Below the pieces are notes generated by a model that did not search any database, was not told the origin of the DNA, and was given only the letters and a program-made list of their open reading frames with translations. A stretch of 64,000 bases of DNA. Source: Trueperaceae bacterium (GTDB lineage: Bacteria > Deinococcota > Deinococci > Deinococcales > Trueperaceae). Positions 1-10,245 of the stretch are shown piece by piece. Position numbers and translations under genes: made by a program. Location: positions 1 through 64,000 of the forward strand of contig JAABTL010000002.1 in assembly GCA_011389865.1 (NCBI GenBank), written 5' to 3'. Position 1 is the first letter of the stretch; the number at the start of each line of letters is the position of its first letter.

Positions 1-2
1 CG

Positions 3-1202
3 GCGCTTTCGACCGTGGGGGTGGTGCTCACGGCGTCGACGATGGGTCTGTTCGCGACCTGGGTGCTCGGACTGCCCCTCCTCCAGGGTCTGCTGCTCGG
101 AGCGATCGTCTCGAGCACGGATGCGGCGGCCGTCTTCTCGGTGATGCGGTCGCGCGGGACGGGTCTCAAGGAGCGTTTGAAGCGGGTGCTCGAGCTCGAG
201 TCCGGCAGCAACGACCCCATGGCGATCTTCCTGACGGTCGGGCTCATCACGTTGATCGTGCAGCCCGACGCGAGCGGGTGGAGCTTGCTCCCGCTGTTCT
301 TGCGCCAGATGGTGGTCGGAGCGGCCGTCGGTTGGGGCCTCGGGCGCCTGCTGGTGGTGGTGATCAACCGCATCCACCTGAACTACGACGGCCTGTACCC
401 CGTCTTCACGCTCGCCGCCGTCGCGGTCGTCTACGGCGTCACCGACTGGCTCGGCGGCAACGGCTTCTTGGCCGTCTACCTCGTCGGCCTGGTCATGGGC
501 AACCATCACTTCATCCACAAGCGAAGCATCACGCGTTTCCACGACGGCGTGGCCTGGCTGATGCAGATCACGATGTTCCTCGCGCTCGGGTTACTCGTGT
601 TCCCTTCCGAGCTCGCGCCCGTCGCGTGGACCGGACTGCTGTTGGCGCTCGTGCTGATGTTCGTGGCGCGGCCGCTCGCCGTGTTCGCGACGCTCTGGTT
701 CACCGGGTTACCCCGCCGGGAGGTCGGTCTCGTCGCGTGGGTCGGCCTCCGCGGCGCGGTGCCGATCATCCTGGCCACCTACCCGTTGGTGATGGGCGTG
801 CCGGACGCGAGCCTGATCTTCAACGTCGTGTTCTTCATCGTCCTGACGTCGGTCTTGCTGCAGGGGCCCTCGATCCCGTTCGTTGCCCGCATGCTGGGGG
901 TCGACGTCCCCCTTGCTCGGCCGCTGCGTTACCCGCTCGAGTTCGAGCAGACCGCAGACCTGGACAGCGATCTCGTCGAGGTCGTCGTGCCCGCGGGTTC
1001 GTCCGTCGTCGGTCGCCGGATCCTCGAGATCGGGCTGCCCGAAGGCGCCCTCGTCGTCCTCATCAGCCGCGGCGGCACGTTCGTGGTGCCACGCGGTTCG
1101 ACGATCATGCTGGACGGCGATCGATTGCTGATGCTCGCCGACGACGCCAGCTTGGCTCAGGTGCGGGCGCTCGTCCGGGCTGCTGGCCCGCCGCCGGCCT
1201 AG
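3..1202 (+). CDS. CPA1-type K+(Na+)/H+ antiporter, 5' end cut by window edge
   Basis: The reading frame is open to the window edge, so the N-terminal membrane helices are missing. The visible part (about 399 codons) has some eight hydrophobic helices, including the conserved cation-binding stretch SSTDAAAVFSVMRS near visible residue 35 and ESGSNDPMAIF near residue 65. These are typical of the NhaP2/CvrA branch of monovalent cation/proton antiporters in the inner membrane. From about visible residue 310 it changes to a soluble TrkA_C (RCK_C) domain (VEVVVPAGSSVVGRRILEI), a regulatory nucleotide- or ion-binding module usual in this branch. The stop overlaps the convergent yfiT-like gene by 4 nt. 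The transported ion cannot be read from sequence. Confidence 0.9.
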   Translation, partial: ALSTVGVVLTASTMGLFATWVLGLPLLQGLLLGAIVSSTDAAAVFSVMRSRGTGLKERLKRVLELESGSNDPMAIFLTVGLITLIVQPDASGWSLLPLFLRQMVVGAAVGWGLGRLLVVVINRIHLNYDGLYPVFTLAAVAVVYGVTDWLGGNGFLAVYLVGLVMGNHHFIHKRSITRFHDGVAWLMQITMFLALGLLVFPSELAPVAWTGLLLALVLMFVARPLAVFATLWFTGLPRREVGLVAWVGLRGAVPIILATYPLVMGVPDASLIFNVVFFIVLTSVLLQGPSIPFVARMLGVDVPLARPLRYPLEFEQTADLDSDLVEVVVPAGSSVVGRRILEIGLPEGALVVLISRGGTFVVPRGSTIMLDGDRLLMLADDASLAQVRALVRAAGPPPA

Positions 1203-1714
1203 AGCCCGTAGTGCTCGCGCGCCTGCCGGATCTGGGCCGCGTGGTGGTCGCCGTGCCAGGCGTAGAGCAGGGCGAGCCGCCAGGTCGCGCGTGGTTCCGG
1301 GTCGGCGCGGACGTGCCACGGCCGTTCGAGGTCGGCGGGCGACGCGCTGCGCAGCAGCTCCACCCAACGGAGGTGCAACGCCGCGATGAGGTCGAGGGAG
1401 GCCTCCACCGGCGCCCGGACGTCCGCCGTAGCTGCCCAGGCGTCGACGTCGACGCTCTCGACCAGCGGTGCCTCCTCCGTCAACGCCCGCTTGGTCCGCA
1501 GGAAGGCGTTCATGTGGCTGTCGGCCAGGTGGTGGACGACGGTGCGGATGGGCCAGGCGCCGTCGCGGATCGGGTGGTCCAGGTCGCCGCAGCCGTCGAG
1601 CGTCGCGCGCAGCGCATTCGGCAGCGTCTCGATGCGGTCGATGGCGACCATGACGGCGCCGAGGTCGAGGGCGGGGGGCAGGTCGGGGCGACCGATGGGG
1701 TAGACCTCGAGCAC
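1199..1714 (-). CDS. DinB/YfiT-family putative metal-dependent protein
   Basis: This 171-residue protein belongs to the YfiT branch of the DinB four-helix-bundle superfamily. It has the signature IRTVVHHLADSHMNAFLRTK around residues 57-76 and LLYAWHGDHHAAQI near the C terminus. The His residues of these two segments form the metal triad of the family. Known relatives include bacillithiol S-transferases and uncharacterised YfiT hydrolases; the substrate here is unknown. The start is GTG at 1714, preceded by a good Shine-Dalgarno (GGGAGGT) six bases upstream. The gene converges on the antiporter with a 4-nt overlap, so the two are unlikely to share control. Confidence 0.85.
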   Translation of the reverse strand: MLEVYPIGRPDLPPALDLGAVMVAIDRIETLPNALRATLDGCGDLDHPIRDGAWPIRTVVHHLADSHMNAFLRTKRALTEEAPLVESVDVDAWAATADVRAPVEASLDLIAALHLRWVELLRSASPADLERPWHVRADPEPRATWRLALLYAWHGDHHAAQIRQAREHYGL

Positions 1715-1881
1715 GGTGGAACCTCCCGGGGCGTGCGATGGCCGATGCTACCGCTCCGTCGGCCCGCACGCGTCGGCCATGGGACGTTGCTCAGGCGCGC
1801 CGGGGGCGTCGTGGCGCATATCCTGGGGGCACTGCACGCCATCGCGCCACCGCTCTTCTCTCGCCCGTCGGAGGACCGCTC

Positions 1882-3132
1882 ATGCAACCCAAGCACACCC
1901 AGCCCGACCCGGTCGGCGCGCCGCACGGCCCGCTGCACGGCGTCCGCGTGATCGATCTCAGCCGCGTGCTCGCAGGCCCCTTCGCCACGATGCTCATGGG
2001 CGATCTCGGGGCCGACGTCATCAAGATCGAGGCGCCCGTCGGAGACGACACGCGGCGCTGGGGGCCGCCGTGGGTGGCGGGCGAGAGCGCGTACTACACC
2101 TGCACCAACCGCAACAAGCGGGGCATCGTCCTCGACTTCAGGTTGGACGCCGCCCGCGAGGCGCTCAAGCGGCTCGTCCGGGACGCGGACGTCGTCATCG
2201 AGAACTTCCGCGTCGGCACGATGGAGAAGTGGGGCCTCGGCTATGAGGAGGTCCTGCGGCCCCTCAACCCGCGGCTGGTGTACTGCAGCATCACCGGTTA
2301 CGGGCGCACCGGGCCCGCCGCCCACCTCCCTGGGTACGACCCGATCATCGAGGCCGTGGGCGGGTTCATGGCGATCAACGGCGAGGAGGGCGGACGCCCG
2401 TTGAAGGTCGGGGTCGCGGTCATCGACGAGCTCACGGGTTGCCAGGCGGCCTTCGCCATCACGGCCGCCCTCCTGCACCGGGATCGCACCGGCGAGGGCC
2501 AGCGGGTCGACCTGTCGCTCTTCGAGTCCGGGTTGTCGGCGCTCGCCAACCAAGCCTCCGCCTTCCTGATGGGCGGCGAGGTCCACCCGCGGCTGGGCAA
2601 CGCCCACCCCCACATCGTTCCCACCGACAGCTACGAGACGCGGACGGGACCGCTGATGGTGTGCGTGGGGAACGACCGGCAGTTCCAGCGTCTGTGCGAT
2701 CTGCTCGGCGCCCCGGAGGTCGCCGTCGACGAGCGCTTCGCCAACAACCGGCAGCGCGTGGCGCACCGGCGCGAGCTCGGCGAGGTGCTCGGTGCGCTGT
2801 TCGCCCCCGTCGATGCCACCGCGTTCAGTGAGCGCTGCAACGAGGCGGGCGTGCCGGTGGCGCCGGTGCTCGAGATCGACCAGGTCTTCGAGCACCCGCA
2901 GGTCGAGGCGCGCGACATGCTCATCGAGTTCGAGCACCCGACGGTGGGGCCGATGAAGCAGGTGGGCTTCCCGATCAAGCTGGGCAGCACGCCCGCGGCC
3001 GTGCGCTACCCGCCGCCGCTGCACGGCCAGCACACGGCCGAGGTCCTCGCGGAGATCGGGCTGACCTTGGCGGACGTCGCGCCGGTCGACGCGGCGATCG
3101 ACGCCGACGGCGAGCCCTCCTGCGTCGGCTGA
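1882..3132 (+). CDS. CaiB/BaiF family (class III) CoA-transferase
   Basis: This 416-residue enzyme of the formyl-CoA transferase/carnitine CoA-transferase fold moves CoA between carboxylic acids. N-terminal GVRVIDLSRVLAGPFATMLM and LGADVIKIEAP are the family's hallmark. PGYDPIIEAVGGFM around residue 155 carries the Asp that forms the acyl-anhydride in characterised members. The ATG at 1882 is chosen because a GGAGGA ribosome site lies 7 nt before it and the family's N terminus begins just after; the frame stays open upstream without similarity. A TATCCT box at 1819-1824 could be its -10. The substrate pair cannot be read from sequence, and no partner CoA enzyme is adjacent. Confidence 0.9.
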   Translation: MQPKHTQPDPVGAPHGPLHGVRVIDLSRVLAGPFATMLMGDLGADVIKIEAPVGDDTRRWGPPWVAGESAYYTCTNRNKRGIVLDFRLDAAREALKRLVRDADVVIENFRVGTMEKWGLGYEEVLRPLNPRLVYCSITGYGRTGPAAHLPGYDPIIEAVGGFMAINGEEGGRPLKVGVAVIDELTGCQAAFAITAALLHRDRTGEGQRVDLSLFESGLSALANQASAFLMGGEVHPRLGNAHPHIVPTDSYETRTGPLMVCVGNDRQFQRLCDLLGAPEVAVDERFANNRQRVAHRRELGEVLGALFAPVDATAFSERCNEAGVPVAPVLEIDQVFEHPQVEARDMLIEFEHPTVGPMKQVGFPIKLGSTPAAVRYPPPLHGQHTAEVLAEIGLTLADVAPVDAAIDADGEPSCVG

Positions 3133-3160
3133 TGGGGGCGCTGTTGCGCGGCGCGTAGGG

Positions 3161-3200
3161 GCGCGGCAGGCCGGGCGCGCGGCAGGCCGGGTGCGCGGCC
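3161..3200. repeat. 16-bp tandem repeat, 2.5 copies
   Basis: GCGCGGCAGGCCGGG occurs at 3161-3175 and again at 3177-3191, followed by a partial third copy. It fills most of the space between the CoA-transferase stop and the alcohol dehydrogenase promoter. No function is evident. Confidence 0.8.
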
Positions 3201-3222
3201 GACACGGGCCGTCGTGAGCCCG

Positions 3223-3228
3223 TACGAT
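3223..3228 (+). promoter_or_regulatory. TACGAT -10 box, leaderless start of the alcohol dehydrogenase
   Basis: TACGAT ends 5 nt before the ATG at 3234 and no Shine-Dalgarno precedes that ATG. Transcription would begin at or next to the start codon. This TANNNT-before-ATG layout recurs at about ten genes in the window. Confidence 0.5.
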
Positions 3229-3233
3229 GGCGC

Positions 3234-4313
3234 ATGCGCGCCATCCTGGTCGACGCCCCGCGCGGCGTTCCGACGCCGGCCACCGTCCCCGATCCCGTTC
3301 CCCCGCCGCACGGCGCGGTCGTGCGGGTGCGCGCCACCGGCGTGTGCCGCAGCGACTGGCATGCGTGGGTCGGTCACGACCCGACCGTCCGCTGGCCGCA
3401 CGTGCCCGGCCACGAGTTCGCGGGCGAGGTCGTCGCCGTCGGCGGCGAGGTGCGCGGTGACTGGCTCGGCGCCCGCGTGACGGCGCCCTTCTGCTGCGGT
3501 TGTGGCGCCTGTGGGACCTGCCGCGAGGGCCACACCCACCTCTGCGAGCGCGAGTTCCAGCCGGGGTTCGACGGTTGGGGCAGCTTCGCCGAGTACGTGG
3601 CGGTGCCGTGGGCCGACGCCAACCTGGCGCGCCTCCCGGAGGCCCTCGGTTTCGACGAGGCGGCCTCGCTCGGCTGCCGCTTCATGACCTCCTTCCACGG
3701 CCTCGTCGACCGCGCCGCGCTGCGGCCGGGGGAGACGGTCGCCGTCTTCGGCTGCGGCGGCGTGGGGCTGGCGGCGGTCGCGATCGCGGCGGCTGCGGGC
3801 GCGCGTGTCGTCGCCGTCGACCTGGTGCCCGCGAAGCTGGCGCTCGCCCGCGAGTTGGGCGCGAGCCTCGTCATCGATGCCTCCGAGGAGGATCCGCTGC
3901 CCGCGATCGCGGCGGCGACCGGCGGCGGCGCCGACGTGACGGTCGACGCCCTCGGGAGCCGCGCCACCAGCGCGCAGGGGATCCTGTCGCTGCGGCCGCG
4001 TGGCCGCCACCTCCAGCTCGGCCTACTGCTGGGGCGCGACGCGGATCCGCCGCTGCCGCTGCAGCGGGTGGTGCGCCACGAGCTCACCGTCGTCGGGGGA
4101 CACGGCATGCCCGCGAGCTCGTACCCACGGCTCTTCCGTTTCCTCGAGCGTGGCCGCGTCCCGCTCGGTCGCCTGATCGGCGAGCGGCGTCCGCTGGACG
4201 AGGCGGGCGCGGCGCTCGCCGCGATGGAGCGCTTCGCGCCGGTCGGCGTGACGTTGCTGCATCCGGTGGGGCCGGCCGATGCCCGTTCGAGCACGGGTCG
4301 TGCGTCTGACTAG
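3234..4313 (+). CDS. Zinc-dependent alcohol dehydrogenase (MDR family)
   Basis: This 359-residue medium-chain dehydrogenase/reductase oxidises an alcohol with a nicotinamide cofactor. GVCRSDWHAW near residue 35 and PGHEFAGEV near residue 60 supply the catalytic zinc ligands Cys and His-Glu. Four cysteines in CGCGACGTCREGHTHLC (about residues 87-103) bind the structural zinc. The Rossmann motif GCGGVGLAAVAIAAAAG near residue 175 is followed by an acidic residue after the second strand (VVAVD), which usually indicates NAD+ over NADP+. Closest in style to secondary-alcohol or arabitol-type dehydrogenases. The substrate is unknown. Expression is probably from a leaderless transcript. Confidence 0.9.
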   Translation: MRAILVDAPRGVPTPATVPDPVPPPHGAVVRVRATGVCRSDWHAWVGHDPTVRWPHVPGHEFAGEVVAVGGEVRGDWLGARVTAPFCCGCGACGTCREGHTHLCEREFQPGFDGWGSFAEYVAVPWADANLARLPEALGFDEAASLGCRFMTSFHGLVDRAALRPGETVAVFGCGGVGLAAVAIAAAAGARVVAVDLVPAKLALARELGASLVIDASEEDPLPAIAAATGGGADVTVDALGSRATSAQGILSLRPRGRHLQLGLLLGRDADPPLPLQRVVRHELTVVGGHGMPASSYPRLFRFLERGRVPLGRLIGERRPLDEAGAALAAMERFAPVGVTLLHPVGPADARSSTGRASD

Positions 4314-4485
4314 CCGGACGAACGGGATGGGTGTAGGCTTCACCTCGGCCTCACTGGTTGGTGCGCGAAACAAATGACGTCCGGGTCGCCTTGTCTCGAT
4401 CGTGACCCCGCCGCCCCCGCGCCGGCCGTGGACCGCGGTGCCGGCCCGTGCCGACCGGCGTGTCGCGCTCCCTGGCGGAGCGAGG

Positions 4486-4989
4486 ATGGGGTACATCGTG
4501 CGTCGAACGTGGATCGTAGGGATGATGTCCGTGGTGTTGGGTTGGGTGGCGGTCGCGGCGGCCATGGGTCACGGCCAGGCGACCGACGAGCGCGTCGTGG
4601 TGCGCGTCGAGATGGGGGAGTACTACTTCCAGGTCGAGGGGCACGAGCGCAACGAGCCGATCGTGCTGCTGGCGGGTCAGCCGTACGAGATCGTCTTCGC
4701 CAACGTCGGCATGATGGAGCACGAGGTCCTGATCGGGCGTGACGTCGTCGTCGAGGAGGGCATCCCGGACGGTTACGAGGTCAACCTGCTCGACGCCATC
4801 GAGGTCGACGTCGTCGGCGAGGGCTGGGAGGTGGGCACCAGCGGCTTCGTGGAGGTCGAACTCGAGGCCGGTGAGACCGTGGTCCTGCACTTCACGTTGC
4901 CCGACGAGGCGATCGGCACCTGGGAGATCGGCTGCTTCATCCCGGGTCACTACCAGGCCGGGATGCTCGCGCCCTTCGTCGTCGAGTGA
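4486..4989 (+). CDS. Exported cupredoxin-like copper protein
   Basis: This protein of about 167 residues starts with a twin-arginine-containing, hydrophobic export segment (VRRTWIVGMMSVVLGWVAVAAA). It continues as a single beta-sandwich domain. MMEHEVLIG provides a His, and GCFIPGHYQAGM provides Cys, His and Met: together the four ligands of a type 1 (blue) copper site as in plastocyanin and azurin. It is probably a periplasmic electron carrier or copper-binding protein. Start chosen at ATG 4486 with a GGAG five bases upstream; GTG 4498 is an alternative. A TAGGCT box at 4334-4339 could be a -10 for a long leader. Confidence 0.8.
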   Translation: MGYIVRRTWIVGMMSVVLGWVAVAAAMGHGQATDERVVVRVEMGEYYFQVEGHERNEPIVLLAGQPYEIVFANVGMMEHEVLIGRDVVVEEGIPDGYEVNLLDAIEVDVVGEGWEVGTSGFVEVELEAGETVVLHFTLPDEAIGTWEIGCFIPGHYQAGMLAPFVVE

Positions 4990-5001
4990 CCGTGCGCCGT
5001 C

Positions 5002-5042
5002 GAGGCGGCGCCCACGCGCGTCGCTGAGGCGGCGCCCACGCG
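5002..5042. repeat. Direct repeat of 17 bp in the intergenic region before aacS
   Basis: GAGGCGGCGCCCACGCG appears at 5002-5018 and again at 5026-5042, a period of 24. The rest of the 198-bp intergenic stretch holds only GC-rich sequence. TAGGTT at 5161-5166 is a possible -10 for the next gene. Confidence 0.7.
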
Positions 5043-5187
5043 GGTCGCGCGCTCCGTCCTTCGCCGGTCGGGGTCCGCGGCCCGCCGTCGTTGGGTGCCG
5101 CGCCCGCGGCCGCAGGTCGGCGCTGCCCGGGCGTGGCTTGACCTGCGACCCCGGCGCCGGTAGGTTGCCGCATCGATCGACGTCCCC

Positions 5188-7221
<2,034 letters not shown>

Positions 7222-7264
7222 CGGCCGTGACCGAGCGCGTGCAGCGCCGCCGTGCGCGGTGGGG

Positions 7265-7744
7265 TCAGTTGACGACGGTGCCGATGAAGGCCTCGGTCTC
7301 GGCCGATGCCTTCTGCATGACCTCGTCGATCAGGCCGCCGAACATGCGGGCGACGAGCCCCGAGTTCATCCGCGCGACGTAGGTGGTGCCGTCGCTGGTC
7401 TCGTACACCGACACCCGACAGGGCATCATCGGCGTGACGATGCGCTCGTCGTCGCGTTCGAGGATCTCGATCGAGTACTTCGACGAGCACAGGTCGAACA
7501 CGGTGACGCCGGGTACGTCGGCGCCGTGGCGGGCCACGACGGCCTGCATGTCGGTGTGGTTGAGGATCGACCAGCCCGCGTCGGCCGCGGCCTCGCGGAA
7601 GACGGCGACCGTCTCCTCGTAACCGTACGGGCTCTCGTCCTGCAGCATCATCAGCGAGGGCGCCTGGGTCCAGACCAGGGCGCCCATGACGAGTAGGCCG
7701 GCGAGGAAGCTGACGACGATGGCGGCGATCGCTTTGCTGTTCAT
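7265..7744 (-). CDS. DUF302-domain membrane-anchored protein
   Basis: This 159-residue protein has one N-terminal membrane segment ([20 protein letters not shown]) and an outward-facing DUF302 domain. The domain is shown by [23 protein letters not shown] and [19 protein letters not shown]302 proteins are widespread and often lie near metal- or sulfur-responsive regulators; their biochemical role is not established. The start at 7744 has a perfect AAAGGAG ribosome site 5 nt upstream. That site is itself flanked by a GC-rich hairpin (7756-7773), and a CsoR-like operator over the -10 lies about 100 nt upstream. Regulation by a metal- or persulfide-sensing repressor is therefore likely. The regulator gene is not in the window. 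Confidence 0.85.
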   Translation of the reverse strand: MNSKAIAAIVVSFLAGLLVMGALVWTQAPSLMMLQDESPYGYEETVAVFREAAADAGWSILNHTDMQAVVARHGADVPGVTVFDLCSSKYSIEILERDDERIVTPMMPCRVSVYETSDGTTYVARMNSGLVARMFGGLIDEVMQKASAETEAFIGTVVN

Positions 7745-7755
7745 GGGGGCTCCTT

Positions 7756-7773
7756 TGGGGGCGCGCGCCCCCA
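7756..7773. promoter_or_regulatory. Perfect 18-nt palindrome in the DUF302 5' leader
   Basis: TGGGGGCGC followed directly by its complement GCGCCCCCA. In the minus-strand transcript it ends right at the AAAGGAG ribosome site of the DUF302 gene. It could therefore protect the message or modulate ribosome access. Confidence 0.6.
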
Positions 7774-7842
7774 GTTCCCTTGGGGCGCGGCGGTCGGGGC
7801 GCTCGCGCCGAGGGGACGCCTGGTGCTTCCCCCCGGGGCTGC

Positions 7843-7862
7843 ATAATACCCCCGTGGGGTAT
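7843..7862 (-). promoter_or_regulatory. CsoR/CstR-type operator overlapping a -10 box
   Basis: ATACCCCCGTGGGGTAT at 7846-7862 is a near-perfect inverted repeat of the ATACCCC...GGGGTAT kind bound by the CsoR family (copper CsoR, persulfide CstR, nickel RcnR types). On the minus strand it overlaps TATTAT (7843-7848), the best -10 for the DUF302 gene, as expected for a repressor site. Confidence 0.65.
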
Positions 7863-7952
7863 GTAGCACGCATCGGGACGAACGTCCCAGCCAGCCTCGT
7901 TCGATCGGGCGCGCGTGGCTACCGCGGCCGCCGTGCGGCGGCGTCCGGGTCC

Positions 7953-9014
7953 TCAGGCGGCTCGCGCGGTCGCGTCGACGACCAGTGGCGCCTCGCCTCG
8001 GCCGCTCACTTCGCCCACCACCGCCACCCGCGGGAAGCGCCCGCGCACGTGCCGCAGCAGCGCGTCGACCGCCTCGGGCGCGACCGCCAGCAGCAGCCCG
8101 CCGCTGGTCTGCGGGTCGACCAGCGACCACCAGGCGACCTCGTCGAGACCCTCGCGGCCCGCGACGTGGGGCGCCACGTAGCGGGTGTTGCTCGTGTGCG
8201 CCTTGGTGAGGATGCCGCGCCGCAGGGTGTCCGCCGCCCCCGGCAGCAACGGCACCGCGGCGGCGTGGATGCGCAGGCTCACGCCCGAGCCCTGCGCCAC
8301 GTGCAGGCCGTGGCCCAGCACGCCGAAGCCGGTAACGTCGGTGGCGGCGTGCACCGCGGCGTGCAGCTCGGGCGGCAGGTCGAGCCGGTTGACCTGCCGC
8401 ATCGAGGCGATGGCGGGCGCCATCGTGGCGGCGTCGATCTCGTCGTTCTTGCGCGCCCCTGCCAGCGTGCCGGTCCCGACCGGTTTGGTCAGCAGCAGCA
8501 CGTCGCCCGGAAGGGCGCCGGCGTTGGTCCACAGCCGCCGCGGGTGGGCGAGGCCGGTGACGGCGAAGCCGAGCTTGAGCGTGTCGTCCTCGATCGAATG
8601 GCCGCCGACCAGGTGGGCGCCCGCCTCGTGGATGACCTCGAGCGCGCCGGTCATCAGCGCCTGCAGCACCTCGGGCGGCAGGGTGTCGAGCGGGTACGCC
8701 AGGATCGTCAGCGCGGTGACCGGCGTGGCGCCCATGGCGAAGACGTCGGAGACGGCGTTGGCGGCGGCGACGGCGCCGAAGTCGTGGGGGTCGTCGAGGA
8801 TCGGCGTGAAGAAGTCGAGCGTCTGGACCATGGCCACGTCGTCCGAGACGCGCCACACGGCGGCGTCGTCGAAGAGGTCGCGGCCCACGAGCAGGTCGGG
8901 GTGGGACGAGAGCGGCAGCGTGCGGAGCAGGTCGGTGAGCGTGCCGGCGGCGATCTTGGCGGCGCAGCCGCCCTTCTTCACCATGTGCGTCAGGCGGACG
9001 GGCGAGGCTTCCAT
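7953..9014 (-). CDS. selD: Selenide, water dikinase (selenophosphate synthetase)
   Basis: This 353-residue enzyme makes selenophosphate, the cell's activated selenium donor, from selenide and ATP. The N-terminal HMVKKGGCAAKI carries the catalytic Cys and Lys; this is a Cys form, not a selenocysteine form. VGGHSIEDDTLKLGFAVTG near the middle and the C-terminal DPQTSGGLLLAV are family signatures of the AIR-synthase fold. It lies 85 nt downstream of mnmH on the same strand, so both are probably co-transcribed. That pairing suggests that the selenophosphate feeds 2-selenouridine in tRNA. No selA, selB or selC is visible in the window. Confidence 0.95.
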   Translation of the reverse strand: MEASPVRLTHMVKKGGCAAKIAAGTLTDLLRTLPLSSHPDLLVGRDLFDDAAVWRVSDDVAMVQTLDFFTPILDDPHDFGAVAAANAVSDVFAMGATPVTALTILAYPLDTLPPEVLQALMTGALEVIHEAGAHLVGGHSIEDDTLKLGFAVTGLAHPRRLWTNAGALPGDVLLLTKPVGTGTLAGARKNDEIDAATMAPAIASMRQVNRLDLPPELHAAVHAATDVTGFGVLGHGLHVAQGSGVSLRIHAAAVPLLPGAADTLRRGILTKAHTSNTRYVAPHVAGREGLDEVAWWSLVDPQTSGGLLLAVAPEAVDALLRHVRGRFPRVAVVGEVSGRGEAPLVVDATARAA

Positions 9015-9099
9015 GGCCCCATCGTCGCATCCGATCGGCGGCGGCGTCGCGTCGGCGGCATCGCGGCCGTCGCGCAGGCGGCCGGGCTCGCTTGCCGTG

Positions 9100-10158
9100 T
9101 CAGGCCGGTCGCGCCAGGTAGCCGATCACGTCGTCGGCGTTGCCGGCGAACGCCCGGGCGCGGCCGCTCGCCTGGAACGCCCGCAGGTAAAGCTTGTCGT
9201 AGTAGTCCTCGAGCAGCGTCGCGATCCAGCCGGCGTGGGCGTCCGGGTCGAACCAGGCGTTGGCGGCCGCTTCCAACGCGCCGAGCACGGCGTCGCAACG
9301 CTGGCCACCCAACCGCTTCCGGACGCGGCGCACGTCGTTCTCGAGCCGCGCGCGCGCGGCCGCGACGCCGTGGCGCTCCGCCGGCGCGTGGACGTACCCG
9401 TCGTACACGCGCCGCACGCGCTCCTGGAGCGGCGCCTCGAGCCACACGACGGGCGCTGCCCGCATCGCCGTCCACAGGGTGTCCGGCACGGTCCGGCGGC
9501 CGACGAAGCGCGACTCGTCCTCGGCGACGATGCGCGGTGCCGGGTCGAGCACCACGGCGGCCGCCACGGCGTTCTCGAAGGTCGCCTGCGCCGGTTGCGG
9601 GTCGTCCTCCGCGCCGAACGCGCTGCCGCGGTGTCGCGCGAGGGCCTCCAGGTCGAGCGCCAGCAGGTCGGGCACGCCGCCCAGCGCCCGCAGCACCTCC
9701 GTCTTCCCGGAGCCGGTGAGGCCGCCGAGGACGACGACGCGCTTCGTGTCGACGGCGCGCCGCAGGCCGGCCATCAGGTGGCGCCGCAGGGCCTTGTAGC
9801 CGCCGGCGACCGTCTCGACGCCCGGCCGCTCGAGGTGACGCACGGCGAGCGCGCTGCGCAGCCCGCCGCGCCAGCAGGCGACCGCGGTCGGTCCGGCGTC
9901 CGCCACGGCCCGCCACGCCTCAGCCCGCGCGGCCAGGTGGGGCCCGGCGAGTTCGTAGCCGAGCGCGATGGCGGCCTCCTGGCCGGCCTCCGCGTAGCGC
10001 AGGCCCACCAGATGGCGCTCGTCGTCGGTCATCAGCGGCAGGGCGTGGGCGCCGGGCAGGGCGCCGCGCGCGACCTCGCCGGGCGAGCGCACGTCGATCA
10101 GCGCGACCGGCGGGGCGCCCGCGCCGGCGGGGTAGACGTCGTCGGGCGACAGCGGCAT
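9100..10158 (-). CDS. mnmH: tRNA 2-selenouridine synthase
   Basis: This 352-residue protein replaces sulfur with selenium in wobble 2-thiouridine of tRNA, using selenophosphate. The N-terminal rhodanese domain runs from IDVRSPGEVARGALPGAHAL to the catalytic-cysteine motif ACWRGGLRS (Cys near residue 95). It is followed by a P-loop domain with VLGGLTGSGKTEVL near residue 145, the fusion specific to MnmH (SelU/YbbB). The gene starts with ATG preceded at 7 nt by TACGCT and lacks a ribosome site, so a leaderless transcript is likely. selD follows on the same strand. Confidence 0.93.
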   Translation of the reverse strand: MPLSPDDVYPAGAGAPPVALIDVRSPGEVARGALPGAHALPLMTDDERHLVGLRYAEAGQEAAIALGYELAGPHLAARAEAWRAVADAGPTAVACWRGGLRSALAVRHLERPGVETVAGGYKALRRHLMAGLRRAVDTKRVVVLGGLTGSGKTEVLRALGGVPDLLALDLEALARHRGSAFGAEDDPQPAQATFENAVAAAVVLDPAPRIVAEDESRFVGRRTVPDTLWTAMRAAPVVWLEAPLQERVRRVYDGYVHAPAERHGVAAARARLENDVRRVRKRLGGQRCDAVLGALEAAANAWFDPDAHAGWIATLLEDYYDKLYLRAFQASGRARAFAGNADDVIGYLARPA

Positions 10159-10165
10159 CGCCGCC

Positions 10166-10171
10166 AGCGTA
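10166..10171 (-). promoter_or_regulatory. TACGCT -10 box, leaderless start of mnmH
   Basis: On the minus strand TACGCT ends 7 nt before the mnmH ATG at 10158. There is no Shine-Dalgarno between. The arrangement matches the TANNNT boxes found before other genes in this window. Confidence 0.5.
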
Positions 10172-10245
10172 ACGCCGGCGGCGATGTGGAAACCACGGCC
10201 GGCGAGACGCCGGCACCGGCATGGCGCGCCTCCGCGGCCGACCGG

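Noticed and set aside
9014-9099. Selenocysteine (in-frame TGA) in SelD
   Set aside because: The catalytic position in KKGGCAAKI is an ordinary Cys codon.
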